Both the position numbers and the translations under genes were made by a program. A DNA stretch of 64,000 nucleotides from NCBI GenBank assembly GCA_037976565.1, contig CP137680.1, positions 14,744,325 through 14,808,324 of the forward strand. The letters run 5' to 3'. The stretch is from Mesocentrotus franciscanus. Lineage: Eukaryota > Echinodermata > Echinoidea > Camarodonta > Strongylocentrotidae. Numbering within the stretch: the first letter of the stretch is position 1; each line of letters starts with the position of its first letter. Below are positions 9,925-24,600 of this stretch, one piece after another. The notes below the pieces were generated by a model that saw only the letters and a program-made list of their open reading frames with translations, was not told where the DNA came from and ran no database searches.

Positions 9925-11110
9925 CTGGGCATATATTTAAGAGAAGGTTATGTGCTGCGATGGAGGAGATAATAATTATATTCCAGCAATTTTCCATTTT
10001 TACTGACTCATTCTAAGAAAAGGAATGACCATGTCTTTAAATAAAATGTTATTTAAAAAGTATTGTAAAATCTTCTCTTGTAACAAATTTGTAAAAAGTA
10101 TATTCTAGGGCTTGTTAATGATTTCGTCAGATGGACCAATACTATTTTCGGGATTACTAAGAGGGCCATATCATATTAATACACTTACATGCTAATGGCC
10201 CATCTAGGGGCAATGGAAACAATTTCAAGACGCCCCCTTATTTTATACTTCCTCAATTCATGTTATATGAATACGTATTGTTTTCAAGCCATGCGGGCTA
10301 ACATAGGTAACAAGTAATTATGATAGGAATTTAAAAACAAAAAGTCCTGTGGCGGTTGACGAAAAATATTTAATTTCTTAACAATTAGGATGGATATTCT
10401 GCAGTGAGTGGAATGGCGGAGAATTCCATAAAATAAAATGGCTGAGAAGGAAAATAAGTAATTTAAAAAAAATCAAACCTATAACATGTATTTTGCCTTT
10501 AAAACATGGTTTAATTCTTTCGGTATTTTCCATTCAATCGTTTAAACGGTAGGTAGTCATTATAGTGCTTGTAATCCTTGTATATTTCTAACTACCCATT
10601 TATTTCCAAACAGGTGATGAATTTATACCTCATAATGTTATGGTCTCGTTTTCTTTCTGTGCATATCCGACATGACCGATGAGCAATGCTATACCTTTAT
10701 ACTTTTTTCACCAATCGTATTTTTTTCAGAATTGTACATATTAAATTGTTCTTAACTGGAAAGGGTGAAAGAAGTTACTCTGAATTGTTATTTCTGATTT
10801 TTTAAAGCGTGTTTTGAGCCTGTTTTTATGTTTTTTTCTTTATATTACATTATATATGATTTAAACAAGTACGTGTATTTGTATCTTTCTACTTATTAGT
10901 CTAGTGCTAACAGATGGTGGGTTAGTTCTCTTCCTATACTTCGGGATTTCAAGGTGTAAATTCTTATACATATCCTATTTACAATGCTATACATCTTAAT
11001 GTAAGAATTTCTAAAAAGCGTACATAATTATATAGATCATTTCATGGAAGGCAAGATTTAATATGCTGGGAAAACCAATTATCATTTTTTAAAGAAAAGC
11101 ATTGTAACAT
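9925..11110. other. AT-rich stretch without recognised features
   Basis: No splice-flanked open frame, inverted element or RNA gene was recognised here. Open frames are short and AT-driven. Confidence 0.5.
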
Positions 11111-11139
11111 TATTCCTTTGTAAATGAATTGTACATGTG

Positions 11140-11600
11140 GTCGCGTTTATCGACCAAATTTTTGCCTAGAATCAGCGTTTTCAAACGTCTTTCAGGCAAA
11201 TTTTTAAGGCGATAAACGCAAAGCCCTATTTCAAACGTCTTTAGATATGGGCATATTGTAACGCCGAAAAAGGTGCGTTTTGAATGTGACATACAGCCAG
11301 AATCACGTTTATGAGACACGATAAACGCAAAGCTGTTTTGAACCCCACATACAAATCGGACCTTCCCATATAGCTCTATGGACCTTCCCAGGCTAATCCG
11401 CTTCCAGGGTCAAACCAAAGAGATTGTGTTATCTCTTTGGTCAAACGGCGCAAAGCAGCTGCGCAGAGACAAGGCCTTTATTTTGAATCGTGAAGAGACG
11501 ATAAACGCGACATCCCGAGAATCACGTTCGTATAGTGGGGTTCGATAGTGGGGTTCGATATGTACATATCTGATGGCAAGACCCGATAAACGCACTCTGT
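11140..11600. repeat. Region with recurring CGATAAACGCA motif
   Basis: CGATAAACGCA or near variants occur at least five times: inverted at about 11143-11153, and direct near 11210, 11318, 11500 and 11584. TTTCAAACGTCTTT occurs twice (near 11178 and 11231) and GTGGGGTTCGATA twice in tandem (near 11536). A hairpin ACCAAAGAGAT...ATCTCTTTGGT lies near 11414-11441. The region is GC-richer than its flanks and looks like an undescribed mobile or satellite element; no TIR pair or coding frame was established. Confidence 0.45.
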
Positions 11601-12035
11601 AGACTGTTCTAAAATGGACAGTGAGTTTGATAAGAATAATTATCCTTTGAAACAATATACAGTGAACATCTAAAAATCATTCATACCCTTACCAAGTTTT
11701 GTAATTTTTGAAGTATGCAAAAACAAATTATTAGATATGTCTATATTAATAATTATGTGCAGTATTCACGAATGAGCAGTACGTATCTATTTGCACAGGT
11801 CATTATAACCGTATAGAGTGTTGCTTTGTTGAATATATCAAACTCTTTAGTCCTTGATTAATTTTACCATTTTGTTTATCGACCTTGCCTGCGCTTCCTT
11901 CATTAAGTTGTTACTCTTCGCCCCGAGCAAGTCTTGAATTCATATTGCATAAGTCCAGGGTCTAGTTCGTCAAGCGAGCATGCCCTTTAACAATATCTTA
12001 TGTAACGGCAAGGACAGACGCGCGTGGACATCCGA

Positions 12036-12150
12036 CTGACCCTCAGCTTGAGGTCAGACTCATGTGCTCAGCTGAGGTCAGACTCTGCCCTCAGCTCGAG
12101 GTCAGTCTGTATCCTTACTCGGACTCGGAGGTCATTGCAGCCTGCTCGAA
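12036..12150. repeat. Short minisatellite CTCAGCTNGAGGTCAG
   Basis: Four or five imperfect copies of CTCAGCT-GAGGTCAGACT occur in about 115 bp. GC-richer than its surroundings; no gene is evident. Confidence 0.6.
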
Positions 12151-12159
12151 ATCAGTTAT

Positions 12160-12780
12160 AGCTCCGTATAAGAGCCGGAGAAATCCATCGTTGTAACTGT
12201 TTGGCCTGTTGCCCCACTCTTAATTACGGACATGGTTTTATTTTGATGAAAAATGCAGCGTTATAAAAAAAAATTAAGGAATCGGTTGTAGCTAATTAAC
12301 TATGATTGCAAGAAAGACGCCATTGTATATACATTCAGCTGCATATACTGAATTAACGCATGCTCAGCATTTCAATTGGGAACAAACACCGTCCATTCTA
12401 TCATTCGACGAGCTTTTCAATGCGAAAGCGGTCTGATATTTCAGTGTTTTTTCAATCAATCAATTATCCTTGCCCTGAATGTTTCTAAGCAAAGAGTTAT
12501 ACTTAATGCATCATCAACATCACTTCCCTTTCAAAATAGTGTGAAATCATGTTCATGTTTAAAACCAATCAAACTGTTATTATTTAAAATTAGATTGAAC
12601 TGAAAATATGTTCATTAGTTATAGGACGTCGTCTGCTTATGCGCGATTTGTGTCTGATGTGACATAATCAAAACATTGCTAAATTTTGTGGTGAAGCGCT
12701 GGTATATCCAAGATCCCGAAAGGTTATTTTATTTGTGTTAACTTTGTATTGTCCGATACGCAGTAGACCTAAAACTTATA
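12160..12780. other. No recognised features
   Basis: AT-rich stretch; no exon, element ends or RNA gene could be supported. Confidence 0.45.
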
Positions 12781-12794
12781 CGATTGTCATCTGT

Positions 12795-13670
12795 AAGCTT
12801 CAAGTTTAAGTTTCAAGTTTATTTATTTATTTCCACACAATAATTATGTGCAAAACATAATACAATTGAAAACACAAGTATAAATGTCACAGATTATAAC
12901 ATCTTAATAATTATTACACAATATATCCTGTATCATCAAATGATGAAAGAGACAAAATATTCTTGATTGTTTCAAGCTGAAGAGAAAGTGTGGGGGACCC
13001 ATAAGAGAAGCGAAGCTTGTAATACTATAGGTCCCCTAAAATAACTTACTTACAAATATACAAGAAAGTGTGACGAAAGAAAGAGAGAGGGAAGGAAAAA
13101 ATGAGGAAGAGAGCGAGATGAGGATGATGTGCAGTTAGAAAAAAGGGGTCCAACTAAGATTATAGTTGGAAAAAGAGAAAGATAGGGAGAAACAAATTGG
13201 AGTTGATACTAAGAGAGAAGGATAGTAAAGAAGGGAAAGAGAGAGAATCACAAACTATTACATCAATGAAAACCATTTCGGGTTATACAAGCTATATCAT
13301 ATTACCATATGTGAATATCACATAAAATACCCAAAGCAATATACAAATAGCATTTCCAACATTAACTCACTTAATTGATATTGAGTAAAAAAAATTTTTT
13401 TCAAGTGAAGTCTAAATGAATACAACGTAGAAGCATTTTTCAGAGTAGCTTCAAGTGAATTCCAAAATTTGGGTCCATTGTACATAAAAGTATTAATTGC
13501 TGATACTGTTCTTACACGCGGTAAATGATAAAGGTTTGACTGTCTCGTAGGATACGTATGATATTGTTCATTTTTTGGAAAACATAGTACTAAATATTTG
13601 TGGTAAATATTTTGAATCCAGTTGAAACATAATTTGCCCAACTTGAAGGTGAAGTAAATATAAATTAAAA
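12795..13670 (-). mobile_element. 5'-truncated LINE, minus strand
   Basis: The minus-strand frame 13641-13318 encodes the C-terminal end of a non-LTR retrotransposon polyprotein. It has YPTRQSNLYHLPRVRT, NGPKFWNSL and a final basic helix. The 3' UTR runs to about 12795 and ends in GAAATAAATAAATAAACTTG, a LINE-like 3' tail. It is the same clade as the copy at 54067-55581, which shares YNTRQ, IPRVRT and TGPKFWNSLP. The reverse-transcriptase core is missing. Confidence 0.75.
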
Positions 13671-13679
13671 AAACCTTCA

Positions 13680-16600
13680 GAATATTATTTTCATAAAATA
13701 ATTTGCCAGTATGTGCAAAGAATCCAGCGTTGTTTATAACTCAAAGTGCCCTTTTTTGCAATAACACATGTGGGTTCTTCTTTTTTTGGTCCTCACCCCC
13801 TTCAGGTGAGGATTCAACAGTAAAATGCCCCTGCCTAGCTATTGTAGGCGTATACAGAGGGGTGGCTGCTATATTAACCATGTCATCTTATCGGTATTAT
13901 CATCAATAAGATACCATCCTGGACTTTATATTACTTATTTGTCTTGAGTCATCTGTATGTCTAGTTAACACTCGCCATATTAGCCACGCCACGAGGACTA
14001 CCATATCTTATTTTTTACAGAGTGTTACAATTACGGTAAGGGAAATTGCTGTTTTATTGCAAGCCACTGGCTTTTTAATGCGATTTCCCAGGCACAATTT
14101 TATTATACCTTATATCTTTGTACTTATTGAAATTAATACATTATGTAATTGAAAATGGAAAAAAAAAACTAAATTAAAAAATAATGGTGAATATGCACGT
14201 TTTGTCTTGCTGTTTTATAAAGGACAGTTGTTCACACAAATCTTTATTGAAAAACATGTATTTTTTTTAAAAACATAAACAGTCTGTCCGGGATATAGTT
14301 CAATACCCCCCATTTCTCTCCCCTATCTCTCTCTCTCTCTCTCTCTCCTCTCCCTCCCTCTTTCTCCCCCTTCTCTCATGCTCCCATTTCTTTCTCGTTC
14401 TATTCTTCTTTTAATCGGTGTCTCTCCTCTATGAACTGTGAGTGTGTTAACTAGAATGACATTAAACATAGAAAGGAGGCCATGCATTATGATCATCAAG
14501 CCTCTGTGAATAATCACTCCATTTTGTAGAACAATTCATAAATGTTACTATAATCCACCATGTACTACATGCATGTGTTTCAAGAATCTTGTCTCCCTTT
14601 GTAGGATTAAACAAAAAACATAATTCAAAGAAATGGTTAGAGACAGAAGGAGAGAGGGGAAGGGGCAAAAGACAGAACAGAGGGTACAAAAGGTGGGTGG
14701 AAAATGTTGATTTACTGTATGGAGATCAAAGGAAACGTTTAATATTATATTTAAATTGTGTGACTTCACTTTCTTCAACAGTAATACAAGATTCTGTTAC
14801 AAGTTGGAATCCTTGAGACTCAGAATTGAAGATATGAAATATCAACCCCAAGTGACCCCCAACATCAACAGCTACAAAATATAATTTTCCAAACAAAATG
14901 AAACTAAAGCATTGTTCCACATACATTAAAGGTGAAAATGTCATAAACTTTATTGTTTATAATTACCTAGCTGCCCTCATTGTGTAGTGCATAGAACACA
15001 CACAAACAAATCATATCATTCCCAACAACAAATGATTTATCAAACACACAACAATTCACAATGTACAGTTTATATCTCAAATACAACATGTACATTTCCA
15101 AAAATATATACTCTTTACCACTTAGGAAATTTAACAAAATGTTCCCAATCTTTCTTTACAACATATGAACATAGTACATTAGAGGTCTACGGATAACAAC
15201 AAGGTCAGCTTAAAGGGCTGGACCAACCTGAATGATAAAGAAAGATACACAATGTGAATATACAGTAAAATGTAATTATAAAGTTAACAATATAAATGAA
15301 TCCACCTACACACATGTGAATGACTCTGGCAACTATGAAATCAATGATTCTATCAATCAAACACTATAGGCACAGACAGTATAGTATCTTCTGAACTGAG
15401 GTCAAATCCAAGGAGTGATGTGATATTAACAGATATTATCAACAGATATTATCATCGAGGGCTGTCCTGTCAATATTCACTCACAGAGAGATTCCAACAA
15501 GATGATAAAATTGTTCAAGGAGGCTCATTAGCATAAAACATTGAGAGGTGTAACCTACATGCAAATCAATGATTTCAAATGAATTTTGCACATAAAACCG
15601 CTGGTGACGGTTTGGCAACAATCATCATCCTTATCGTTCAGGTGTGACCAGCCCTTTACTTGTCGAATGTACATCATTTGAAAGAAGACCGCTTTGGAAT
15701 GGCAAGAAGAATGTTATATTGCTTGGACTCTCGACGGTCGACATTAAACAACAAGTATTCCTCCTGTGGTAATCAGTCAACAGAATTCCACCACTTCTAC
15801 TTCACTCACTCAACACATTTCAAAATATCATCATTATACCACACATGTGTACTAAAATCCTTTTCCTGAAGTTACATATTTCCTTGATTAAAATTTGAAA
15901 TTTATACCATAATCACTAAGAATAGACATTGATAATATTTGTTATGGTTTTAAAAAAATAACAAATCAATTCTTGAACAACAAAAAAACAATAACAATTT
16001 TTATTTCCAAACTCTTAGATAAAATAAATTTTATATCAATGAAAGAGTAAGAAGTGATACATGTATCATGCAACTAATGTCCTGTCACTATCTAACTCCA
16101 ATATATTGTTGAACAAATTTACAAAAGTAAAACCTTCAAGGTTTAAGAATGAAACATGAATAATTTAACATACCGGTATACAGTCATGTTAAGATGGAAA
16201 CTGAGTTCAATAAAAATGGAAATGATTTGATGGAAAGAAATGAAAAGATACATGATTCGTAACCAATACAACACCTGCTTGATCACACCACTTAAAAATC
16301 AACATGTTACGGACCTTAATACTGAACTGAAAGAAAACAACATACACATAAAACCAAAACAGCAAAGAGCCACAGGGGCATTAACTTAAATAATTTCACA
16401 CAAAATTAATGCCCTTTTGACGTTCAACTGTCAGTATTGCCATTTGTTTAGTTTCTTTTCTATTGTTAATGATATCAGGTATTAAAGATGAATCAAGGAT
16501 ATAAGTGCACATATTCCAACTTTATTGCTCATCGGGTTAAAAAAAATGGGGCACATAATTGGAATAAAAATGTGATGTCAAGTCCCGTAATTGTTATGAC

Positions 16601-19102
16601 AGATGTATTACATTCTTATCGGATTTCTGTAACCAAGTGACATAAATCACTAATTGAAATGAAATGCATACATACAACCAACAATTAAAACATTTGAGAG
16701 GTATCACAGAAAGAAAGTAAATTGGGTGTTACTTTGACTTGTCGCTTGTAAGTTGAACAAAAGTTAGAAAACAATGTAGCTTATATTACCTGAACAAGAA
16801 ATATAACTTTGCATGACATCTCATAATTGATGAAATCTTTCATTACATTACATTAATGTATAATAACATTTCAAAACACACTGCAATTCATTAATGCCTT
16901 AATTTTTCCCGAGTTCATATCAAATATGAAACTATCACAATTGAGAAAAATATATCCATCTCTCATGGATGATTAAATATCAAATTATCAATGTCTTATC
17001 ATATTCAATCTTTTGATATACCGAAATAAGAATCAATCAGACAAAAAAAAAGAATTCACAGATAATACCATTCACTTCTTCTTTCACAAACGACCTTTGC
17101 AAAATATCAAAAGGAATTTATCTCTCCATCGCACAAATAAAGTAAAATAAACAAGCTCACACAGTTATAACAATTTTATAACAAAACAATGTGTAATCCT
17201 TTATATACAATGCAAATCATCATCGTCACTCTTGAAAGCCAGTTGATTATCAATATATAAAAGATCTAGAAAGATTGAAAAATTATTCATATTTCACAAT
17301 GATCAAGCATAAAATATATCCAAGAGAAGCCTCATCATTTTGATTCAATGCTTAAAACATGTAATGCATAGAAAAATTCAAAGGCTACAGGAGTTACGAT
17401 GTTAACATTTAAGTTTCATTGAAATGTAAAACCGATTCATCTTCAATCACGGCATATAATGAAAGAACAAAGAAATAGATTGTGAAAATGAGTATTAAAG
17501 CACACACAAATACAAAGGCATGTTTTCATTAACAACTTTTCTCAAGTATAGTGTATGTCAATAAATGGCCAGTCACATATCCCTGATAAATGATAATGAC
17601 AACTATCAAATCGATCTCTGTCGCAAAGATACTGGATGCTCACTGATTTTCTTATATTTTCTTGAATTCAACACCTTTGGAGATATGTAACAGGCCCTTG
17701 AAATTCTGTACCTAAATCTCTGCAAAAGCTGAAATGGAGGCACAGAAAACATTATCAATTCAAACAAATATCAGATTTAATGCTTGAAACAAAAAAAATA
17801 GAGGCAGATAGCATGTGTTCTCATGTGATGCACAGGGCAATAATCAGACTCTTCAACAAAATGGCAGGATTCATTCAGCTTTACACACATACTTTTTGTT
17901 TGGCATGTTTAAACAAAAACAAAATCAAAAATTGATTGTTAATGGAACAAAACCCATTTTTCCAACAAGTCTGATACGAGTCTTTGGTTGTAATTATCAA
18001 AAGTAAATAAATGCTTGGTTGTCAATAATTTGTTGCCAAGGGTATGAGATCATTAACCAGGTGGTAAATTTGACGTCTATTAAACGCTTAGGGATGTGAC
18101 CAGCACATTTTGGGGTTTGGGAATTAAGAAAAATCTACAGCCTTTAAAAAAAAAGGGATTTAATTTGTAAGGGGAGGATTCATGGATACATAATGATGTG
18201 ATGCTTTTAAAGGCACATGCATTGCAATGGCACTGTAATGGATGTTTCATTGGTGAGCTCCTGTGCAATTTAATAAGAGTCGAGGCTGGAGATTGACTAC
18301 TGAAGCTTTACAATATTCAAAGTCTAAACCTATTACAAATGTATGCTTAACCCTTTTGCGACAATAATTCCACATTTTGTGGTTTGGCTAATAACTGTTG
18401 TTTCAGAGCCCTAAAGAATTTCTGCACACACTGCATCCATTTTTGTTGCATGACTAAATTGTGTTTGATGCCAGGAATCTAGGAAAAATGAAAATCAGCT
18501 TTGAAATCCTTAAATTGGCAACATTTTGAGGGATTCGAACTGTGCAACTTTTCAACAACATTCTCGTCCATGTATATTGTTTTCAGAGACATTGTATTTC
18601 ATTTTAACAATGTAACAATAACAGAAAAATATTATTGTTGCCAATTTAAAGAACAATATGTGATCAGTTTAACCCTAAAAACCAATCCTGTCCTGTCCTG
18701 AAAGGCTTAATGAAGGATGACAATATTTTCCAACATATCCGTGTATGGACGGTGTGAGGAACAATTCAAGAGTTTGTGTATGGATTCATCGTGATAGTCT
18801 CATGTTTCATATAGCACACGGTACATCAAATTGTTCTATCTATTAACAGGTGAAGTAGCATGCATTCATTTCAGTGCAAATGACCTCCTTTACAAAGGTC
18901 AAAACTGTATCAGGTTTGAGGTTGCACTATCTCTCTCTCTCTCTCTCTCTCTGTCTCTGCTTGCACACTACTCATCATGCTACCCCATTTCAGTATCAAA
19001 CACTAAAAGCGTAATGTCTATGGTAGATTCCACTCGTCTGCCTATTATCGTAGGATGTCAAAACCCTCTCCATCCGTCTGCATCAGTGAGACTCAAGTCT
19101 GT
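13680..19102 (-). other. 3' UTR/3' flank of CORO7 without coding exons
   Basis: No coding exon was recognised in this AT-rich stretch. The minus-strand CORO7 stop codon lies at 19103-19105, and sea urchin 3' UTRs are often long, so part of this is probably its 3' UTR. One candidate poly(A) signal (AATAAA on the minus strand) is at 14949-14954, but others occur and transcript data would be needed. (CT)n tracts lie at 14326-14347 and 18930-18952, and a MITE at 15211-15658. Confidence 0.45.
15211..15658. mobile_element. MITE with AAAGGGCTGG termini
   Basis: The left end reads TAAAGGGCTGGACCAACCTG and the right end, on the other strand, TAAAGGGCTGGTCACACCTG. Both then share GAA-GATAA. The 448-bp interior has no coding capacity. 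Flanks do not show a clean target duplication. Confidence 0.6.
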
Positions 19103-19111
19103 TTAATCATC
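19103..19111 (-). CDS. CORO7: CORO7 exon 25, final Asp-Asp-stop
   Basis: Acceptor TTCTTCCAG followed by GAT GAT TAA. It completes the tail as EWDD, as expected for the family. The exon continues as 3' UTR to lower coordinates. Confidence 0.85.
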   Translation of the reverse strand, partial: DD

Positions 19112-20677
19112 CTGGAAGAAAAAAAGGAAAAGACAAAACAGTAAATATAAGTATCTCCAGTTGTGAGGGGTGGAAAAAAAAACATGATGCCAAGCATTTG
19201 ACATGTGACCCTCAGTGGTCCCAACAAATGATGAAATCACCAACCACAATAAATCAGTTAACCTGTTGACTATCAAATTTTCTTATTCCCATAGGCTTAA
19301 TACTGAAACCACCTGGTTCCCATAGAGAATGGATTAACTGGTAAAAACAATAAATAAATCAACTAGTTGCAACAATAAAAATAAGTAAACTTGTGATAAA
19401 AATAGATAAATAAACTGGTAATAATAATGAATAATATAATAATCATCTGGAACTATATAGCGCTTAATACGTAATACCGTCTCTAAGCGCTTTACAGATA
19501 TTATGACCCCGGTTATCGGATTCATTAACGCACAATGTGCACCATCTCCACTCCTTGGGGAGTATTCCTACCATATGTTCACCATTAGGGCATATGGCCT
19601 GAAGTAGAGATCAATAATTATAATCTATGGAACAAATAAGAACGAACAGACTTCTACCTACCCATTCATCATCATCAACACCTTCAAAGTTATCCTGAGG
19701 TAAAGGTTCAGACTTCAAAGATAGCTTAGTATTCATGGATGCCATTATCTGAAGATTAAAAAGAAGATAAAGAATGTGTGATCCTGCTTTCATACCAAAT
19801 ATTTGTTGACAGATTTTGTGTAAATTGCTCAGAAACTCTCGTATTAAGTGCTATGGAAAAATAAATTCTCCTCCTCCTTCTCCCTCTCCTTCTCCTTCTC
19901 CCTCTCCATCACCTCCTTCTCATCCTCATCCTCCTGCTCCTCCTCCTTCTCCTCCTTTTCTTCTTTTTGAGGATAATTCTTGATCAACACCCCATCAGGA
20001 ACCAAGCGAGGATGGTCAAGACATATACATGTTGATGTGTCTCTAGTGTAGAGGCTTATGCTGCAGTAAACTATAGGTGTTTGCCTCTGGTTATTTTTCT
20101 CTTAAAAAAAAAAATTTAAACATACAGCACTTCACATTTTCGTATCTTAGAACACACGAATAAGTGAGTACGTGTACCACCTTTTCACACGCAGCTACTT
20201 GTTTTGTTCTTACTTGCCATTCATTTAGTACACAAAAATTACTGTGTTTTACAGCGCTATATGTGAACAAACCTTTCTAAGGGTAAAAAAGGAAATCTAT
20301 TTACCTCTTCTCTCTTCTCTGCGTCAGTCTTATAGGTAAGCTCTTGTTCACTTGAGTACTTCTTAGGCGGAGGTCCAGCCTTAGGTATTGAGCTCACTGT
20401 AGCAATATAGAAAATAAATAATTATGATATGATATTATGCAACATTTATAACGCACTTACGGTAATACCATGTTTCTAAGCACATAGGAAGATAAGAAAG
20501 GAGAGACAGAGAGAGACAGAGAGAGACAGAGAGAGAGATTATTAGCAATACAAAATTTCACAACTTGTACAACTGTTATAACTAGTACTACTACTACCAC
20601 AAAGAGGCAGAGAGGGAGAGAGAGCAAATACACAGAAAGACAGACAATAACTGAGAAGAGTGGCTAGAGAGAAAAAG

Positions 20678-20711
<34 letters not shown>

Positions 20712-21601
20712 CTATTTACTTTCCAAACTCAAGTTAAGAATACTTATTCCACATTGCTTACACCTAGCCACAGCCAAGTCTTTCCTATATGGCTCATTCA
20801 ATATCTCTTCAGTCTCGTCAGTGCCCTTGATTAGGCAACTAGATATTGGCACTCAACAGTTTCCGTGATTGGATCGCATTGAGAGAGAGAGAGATAGAAA
20901 GAGAGGAGACAGAAACAGAAAACAGACAGAGAGGGAGAGTAGAATTGACTAGTGAACTTACGATATTTCATTCCTTCTGGACAAAGGTTCATAGTTCTGG
21001 CTTCTCCATCCTTGCCACTAAACCAGTCAGAACCAGTTAAAACCGGTTCCCATGTCACTCTAGTATCAGGAAAGACATCATCTTGAAAGTATTCTTTCTA
21101 AAAATAACGAGAGAATTAGAAAGGAACATCTTTAATAACAAAATGTAAACCAGTACTAATAAACAAATGGCATAACAAAAATTTCTTTATCAAATATTCA
21201 AGTTACATCAACAAGAACAACTCCTGACCAACTACTCCACTTCCCAGAATAAATCTTTTCGATAATCAGTCGGGTTGGGGTTGGTCTGGCAGTGTCACTG
21301 AGACATAAAAATCCTCATTTTTTGTATACACCTGTAAAGTAAGAAAACTTCTCCTCAACGAAAAAGAAAGGTACTAAACCAAGTATTCAAAGAAGCACAA
21401 TTAGTGTTTGTTTCTTTTCACGAAGACTCATTGTTATACCTTGAGCATAATAAGTACACGTAGTAAAACTATTGCATTGCTACAACAAACCACACAAACA
21501 AGAAAGTGGGTCTTGCATTTGACAACATAATAGAAATGTCATTATATGCTCCACTACAAATATGCCAAGACTGTCTTCTTCCGTGCCTCATTATGATGAT
21601 G

Positions 21602-21644
<43 letters not shown>

Positions 21645-24600
21645 TAGTCAGTTCTTGTATAGTGCTCAGGTCTGACAGACTTGTCAATCCTGGTGCTCCA
21701 CTAATTATTAATCCGGCTTTAGCATGGCTGCCATTATGGCGCTCTATCGTCTTAAGGAATCAATTCCTACCAGGTATCCATTTACCTCACCTGGGTTGAG
21801 TGTGGCAAATGTAGATTCATGTCTTGCCAAAGGACATTTTGGCAGGGACTCGAACCTCACACCCCACGGTTCACAGTCAGGAGGCTTATCCACTAGACCA
21901 CACCACCTGTACATTATACCTAAGTCTTTTGGTTCTTACCTTCACCCTGGGCAGTGTAAAGTGGATAGGTTCTAGTGTTGTCTTGGAGAGCTTTAGAGCT
22001 CTCATAAACTCAACGTCTTTGATCCTACAGCATGTCTTGGGTAGAAACGAGAAGGCCTGGTGAAAGAGAAGAGGAGATCCAAAAGATGAAAATATTGAAT
22101 GTTTTATTCGAAAGAAGAAAAAGAAGGAATACGTAGAATACAGGGAACCCTACCTCGCCTTAGTTACCACCTTTTTAAATGTACAAATGCTGTTCCATTA
22201 TAATAAATGTATAACCCATATTACATTATGGTATAAAATGCATCTATACCCTACACCGTGCATTCAATGAATAAATCCGTCCAGGTACCCATTTACTACA
22301 CCTTGGGCAAGAGTGGCAAATTTACAGCAGATTAATGTCTGGTTAGCTACATTGCATCCCTATAGGTAAAAAACGTGTGTTGCAGAACTTGTCTTAAAAA
22401 AGGCCACCTGTCACCAGTGGCTTGTGTTTGTTTAAAGTCAGTTTGGTAGACTGAGGTCTAGTCCATCCAGCCCAGTTAAAAGCTCATTGAAATAAAAATA
22501 GAAATGAGGATGAAAACTTGGGGCAGCAAAATCCACCAACAGCAAATAGAACAAGTCAATGCAAAGCGTAGCATCCCCTCGCAGGGTACAAATGGCCTAT
22601 ATACGTCAGAACAAGTTACCTCCATTAGACTATACTATTATATTACTAGGCAAGGAAGTTAACCACATTTTCGCATATATAATTAGGTATTTTAGCATAT
22701 TTAATGAGCTATGACCTTTGACCTACATACTCCGAAATCGAACTTAGGCTGTAGTTTGATACCATGTACCTTCAAATCAAATTTCATTAAAATCCGTCGA
22801 ACATTACTAAAGTTATCGATCGGAAACCAGATTTGTTACGGAAGGACGGACGGATGGCACCGTTATATCCCCTCCGACTTCGTTGGCGAGGGGAAAATAA
22901 CATCAATTATCATTGCACTGCATTGATTCCCAAATCACACTCCTTTCCATATGATTTCTCTGATTTTTATCTTTTCTTTGAAGACTTACTTGATGTGACT
23001 CGGGTGATGCATAGTTGGACAGAGTCATGAAGTAGGGGGCCTCCTTCAAAATTTCTAGACACGTAACTAAACGCTCTCCCTGCAATAGATTAAGAATATG
23101 ACGTGGGAAAGAAAACATATGAACATTGAAGAAATGTATGCTAGCTTTCTTTTATGATTGTACAGAATACCGGTATCAATTTAATAGTTTCAAAGTCTTG
23201 TACAGAACAACTACTCTTTGAGCGAAAGATGAAACCATTTATATATTAAAAGTATTTTATACATTAGAATAAAACATAATAGGAGATAATGTATAGTACA
23301 CTTACATGTATCTTAACTTTTACAAAGTTTGAATACAAAGATGATATATTTGCATGGAATATAGAAATATTAGTATTTTGAAGAATTTTTAAAAAGCTAT
23401 TACATGCATAGGTTTTTATAACACTACAGTCTATTGGGGAAAATGAGTATGGTAAAACCGGTCACTCAATGATTTTTACTTTTTTGAGGCACTTCATGAT
23501 ATTTTGAAGCGCAATTTTTTTAGGACTTCAATATGACACCATATCACAGACACTGATAACATGTAGGGCCTTGCATTTCAGATTCAACATTGTAAAAGGA
23601 CGCCTTTAAACAAGTACATGTATCATCTTCACATACCTTGCCCGTCATGAAGACTACGTGTGTATCGGGGTCATAGCACGGTATCAGCAGGGCTGGGTTC
23701 TTATCAATGACTAATATTTGCAAGGCTTCAGTGAGATCCTTTGGATCATGCAAGGACACCAATCTGGCAGAATCCCTAAGAATGAAAAAAATAAATGGAC
23801 AATCTATATTGAAAATTTGACAAGATTTGTGCTGCATTACACATTACAGTGTACACATCCGCTAGAGCAGAGTCATATTTAGACCGAAAGCTTCAGTCTC
23901 TGATATCGACAGTGATTCTGTTGGGACTACGTCTGGTCAGTTAACCTGACGACATAACACGTGGAACGAACGGTTCGCCTATATAGCTGAGGCGATAAGC
24001 CGTGCTTAATTAATGCAAAGTCATTGTGAATATGCATACTCAACATGAGATGATGTCATCAATTTGATAACTAGTTTTTAGGTCGACAACTTCTGATTTT
24101 CAAAGCTTTGGATTCTGAGTTTTCAGAGAACCGTTACTCCTCCGACAGACACTAAAATAGCTTATAAGTTATAAGTGATATTATTATAATCTATGGCTTA
24201 TAAGAATTCTGTTGATATATAATGCATCTATTTCATTTTTCTATTCTTCTATTTCAACAGTGGACAATTCCACTAGCCTGAGTATTTTCTAACAAAGTTT
24301 GAAAGGTGTTACAATGTGAGTCTTTAAACACAAGTCTCTTTGCTTACTTCTCGAAGCCGGATATGGCGAGCAGTTCTCCGTTGTGGACCCAGAATATTCT
24401 AGCACCTCTTGAGCCTTCTGGACCTGGTCCTTGCTGAGAACAATAAACGAGATAACCAATGTCAAGTAGATAGAATCATCTTAATAGATAGCTATATGCA
24501 CTTGCTACTTAAAGATAAGCTTGAGCTCTGATAATGATAGAAAATATATTCTCACAGAATCCAACAAAATTTACACTGAATGTTCAAGATTACAAATAAA

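Noticed and set aside
21469..21799. Poly-Ile and similar frames at trinucleotide tracts (also 36238-36970, 37549)
   Set aside because: Produced by ATA, CAT and CA/GT repeats; no homology or exon borders.
21840..21912. Possible tRNA genes at the A/B boxes (also 27300-27378)
   Set aside because: No full cloverleaf with a paired acceptor stem; the heads run into SINE bodies.
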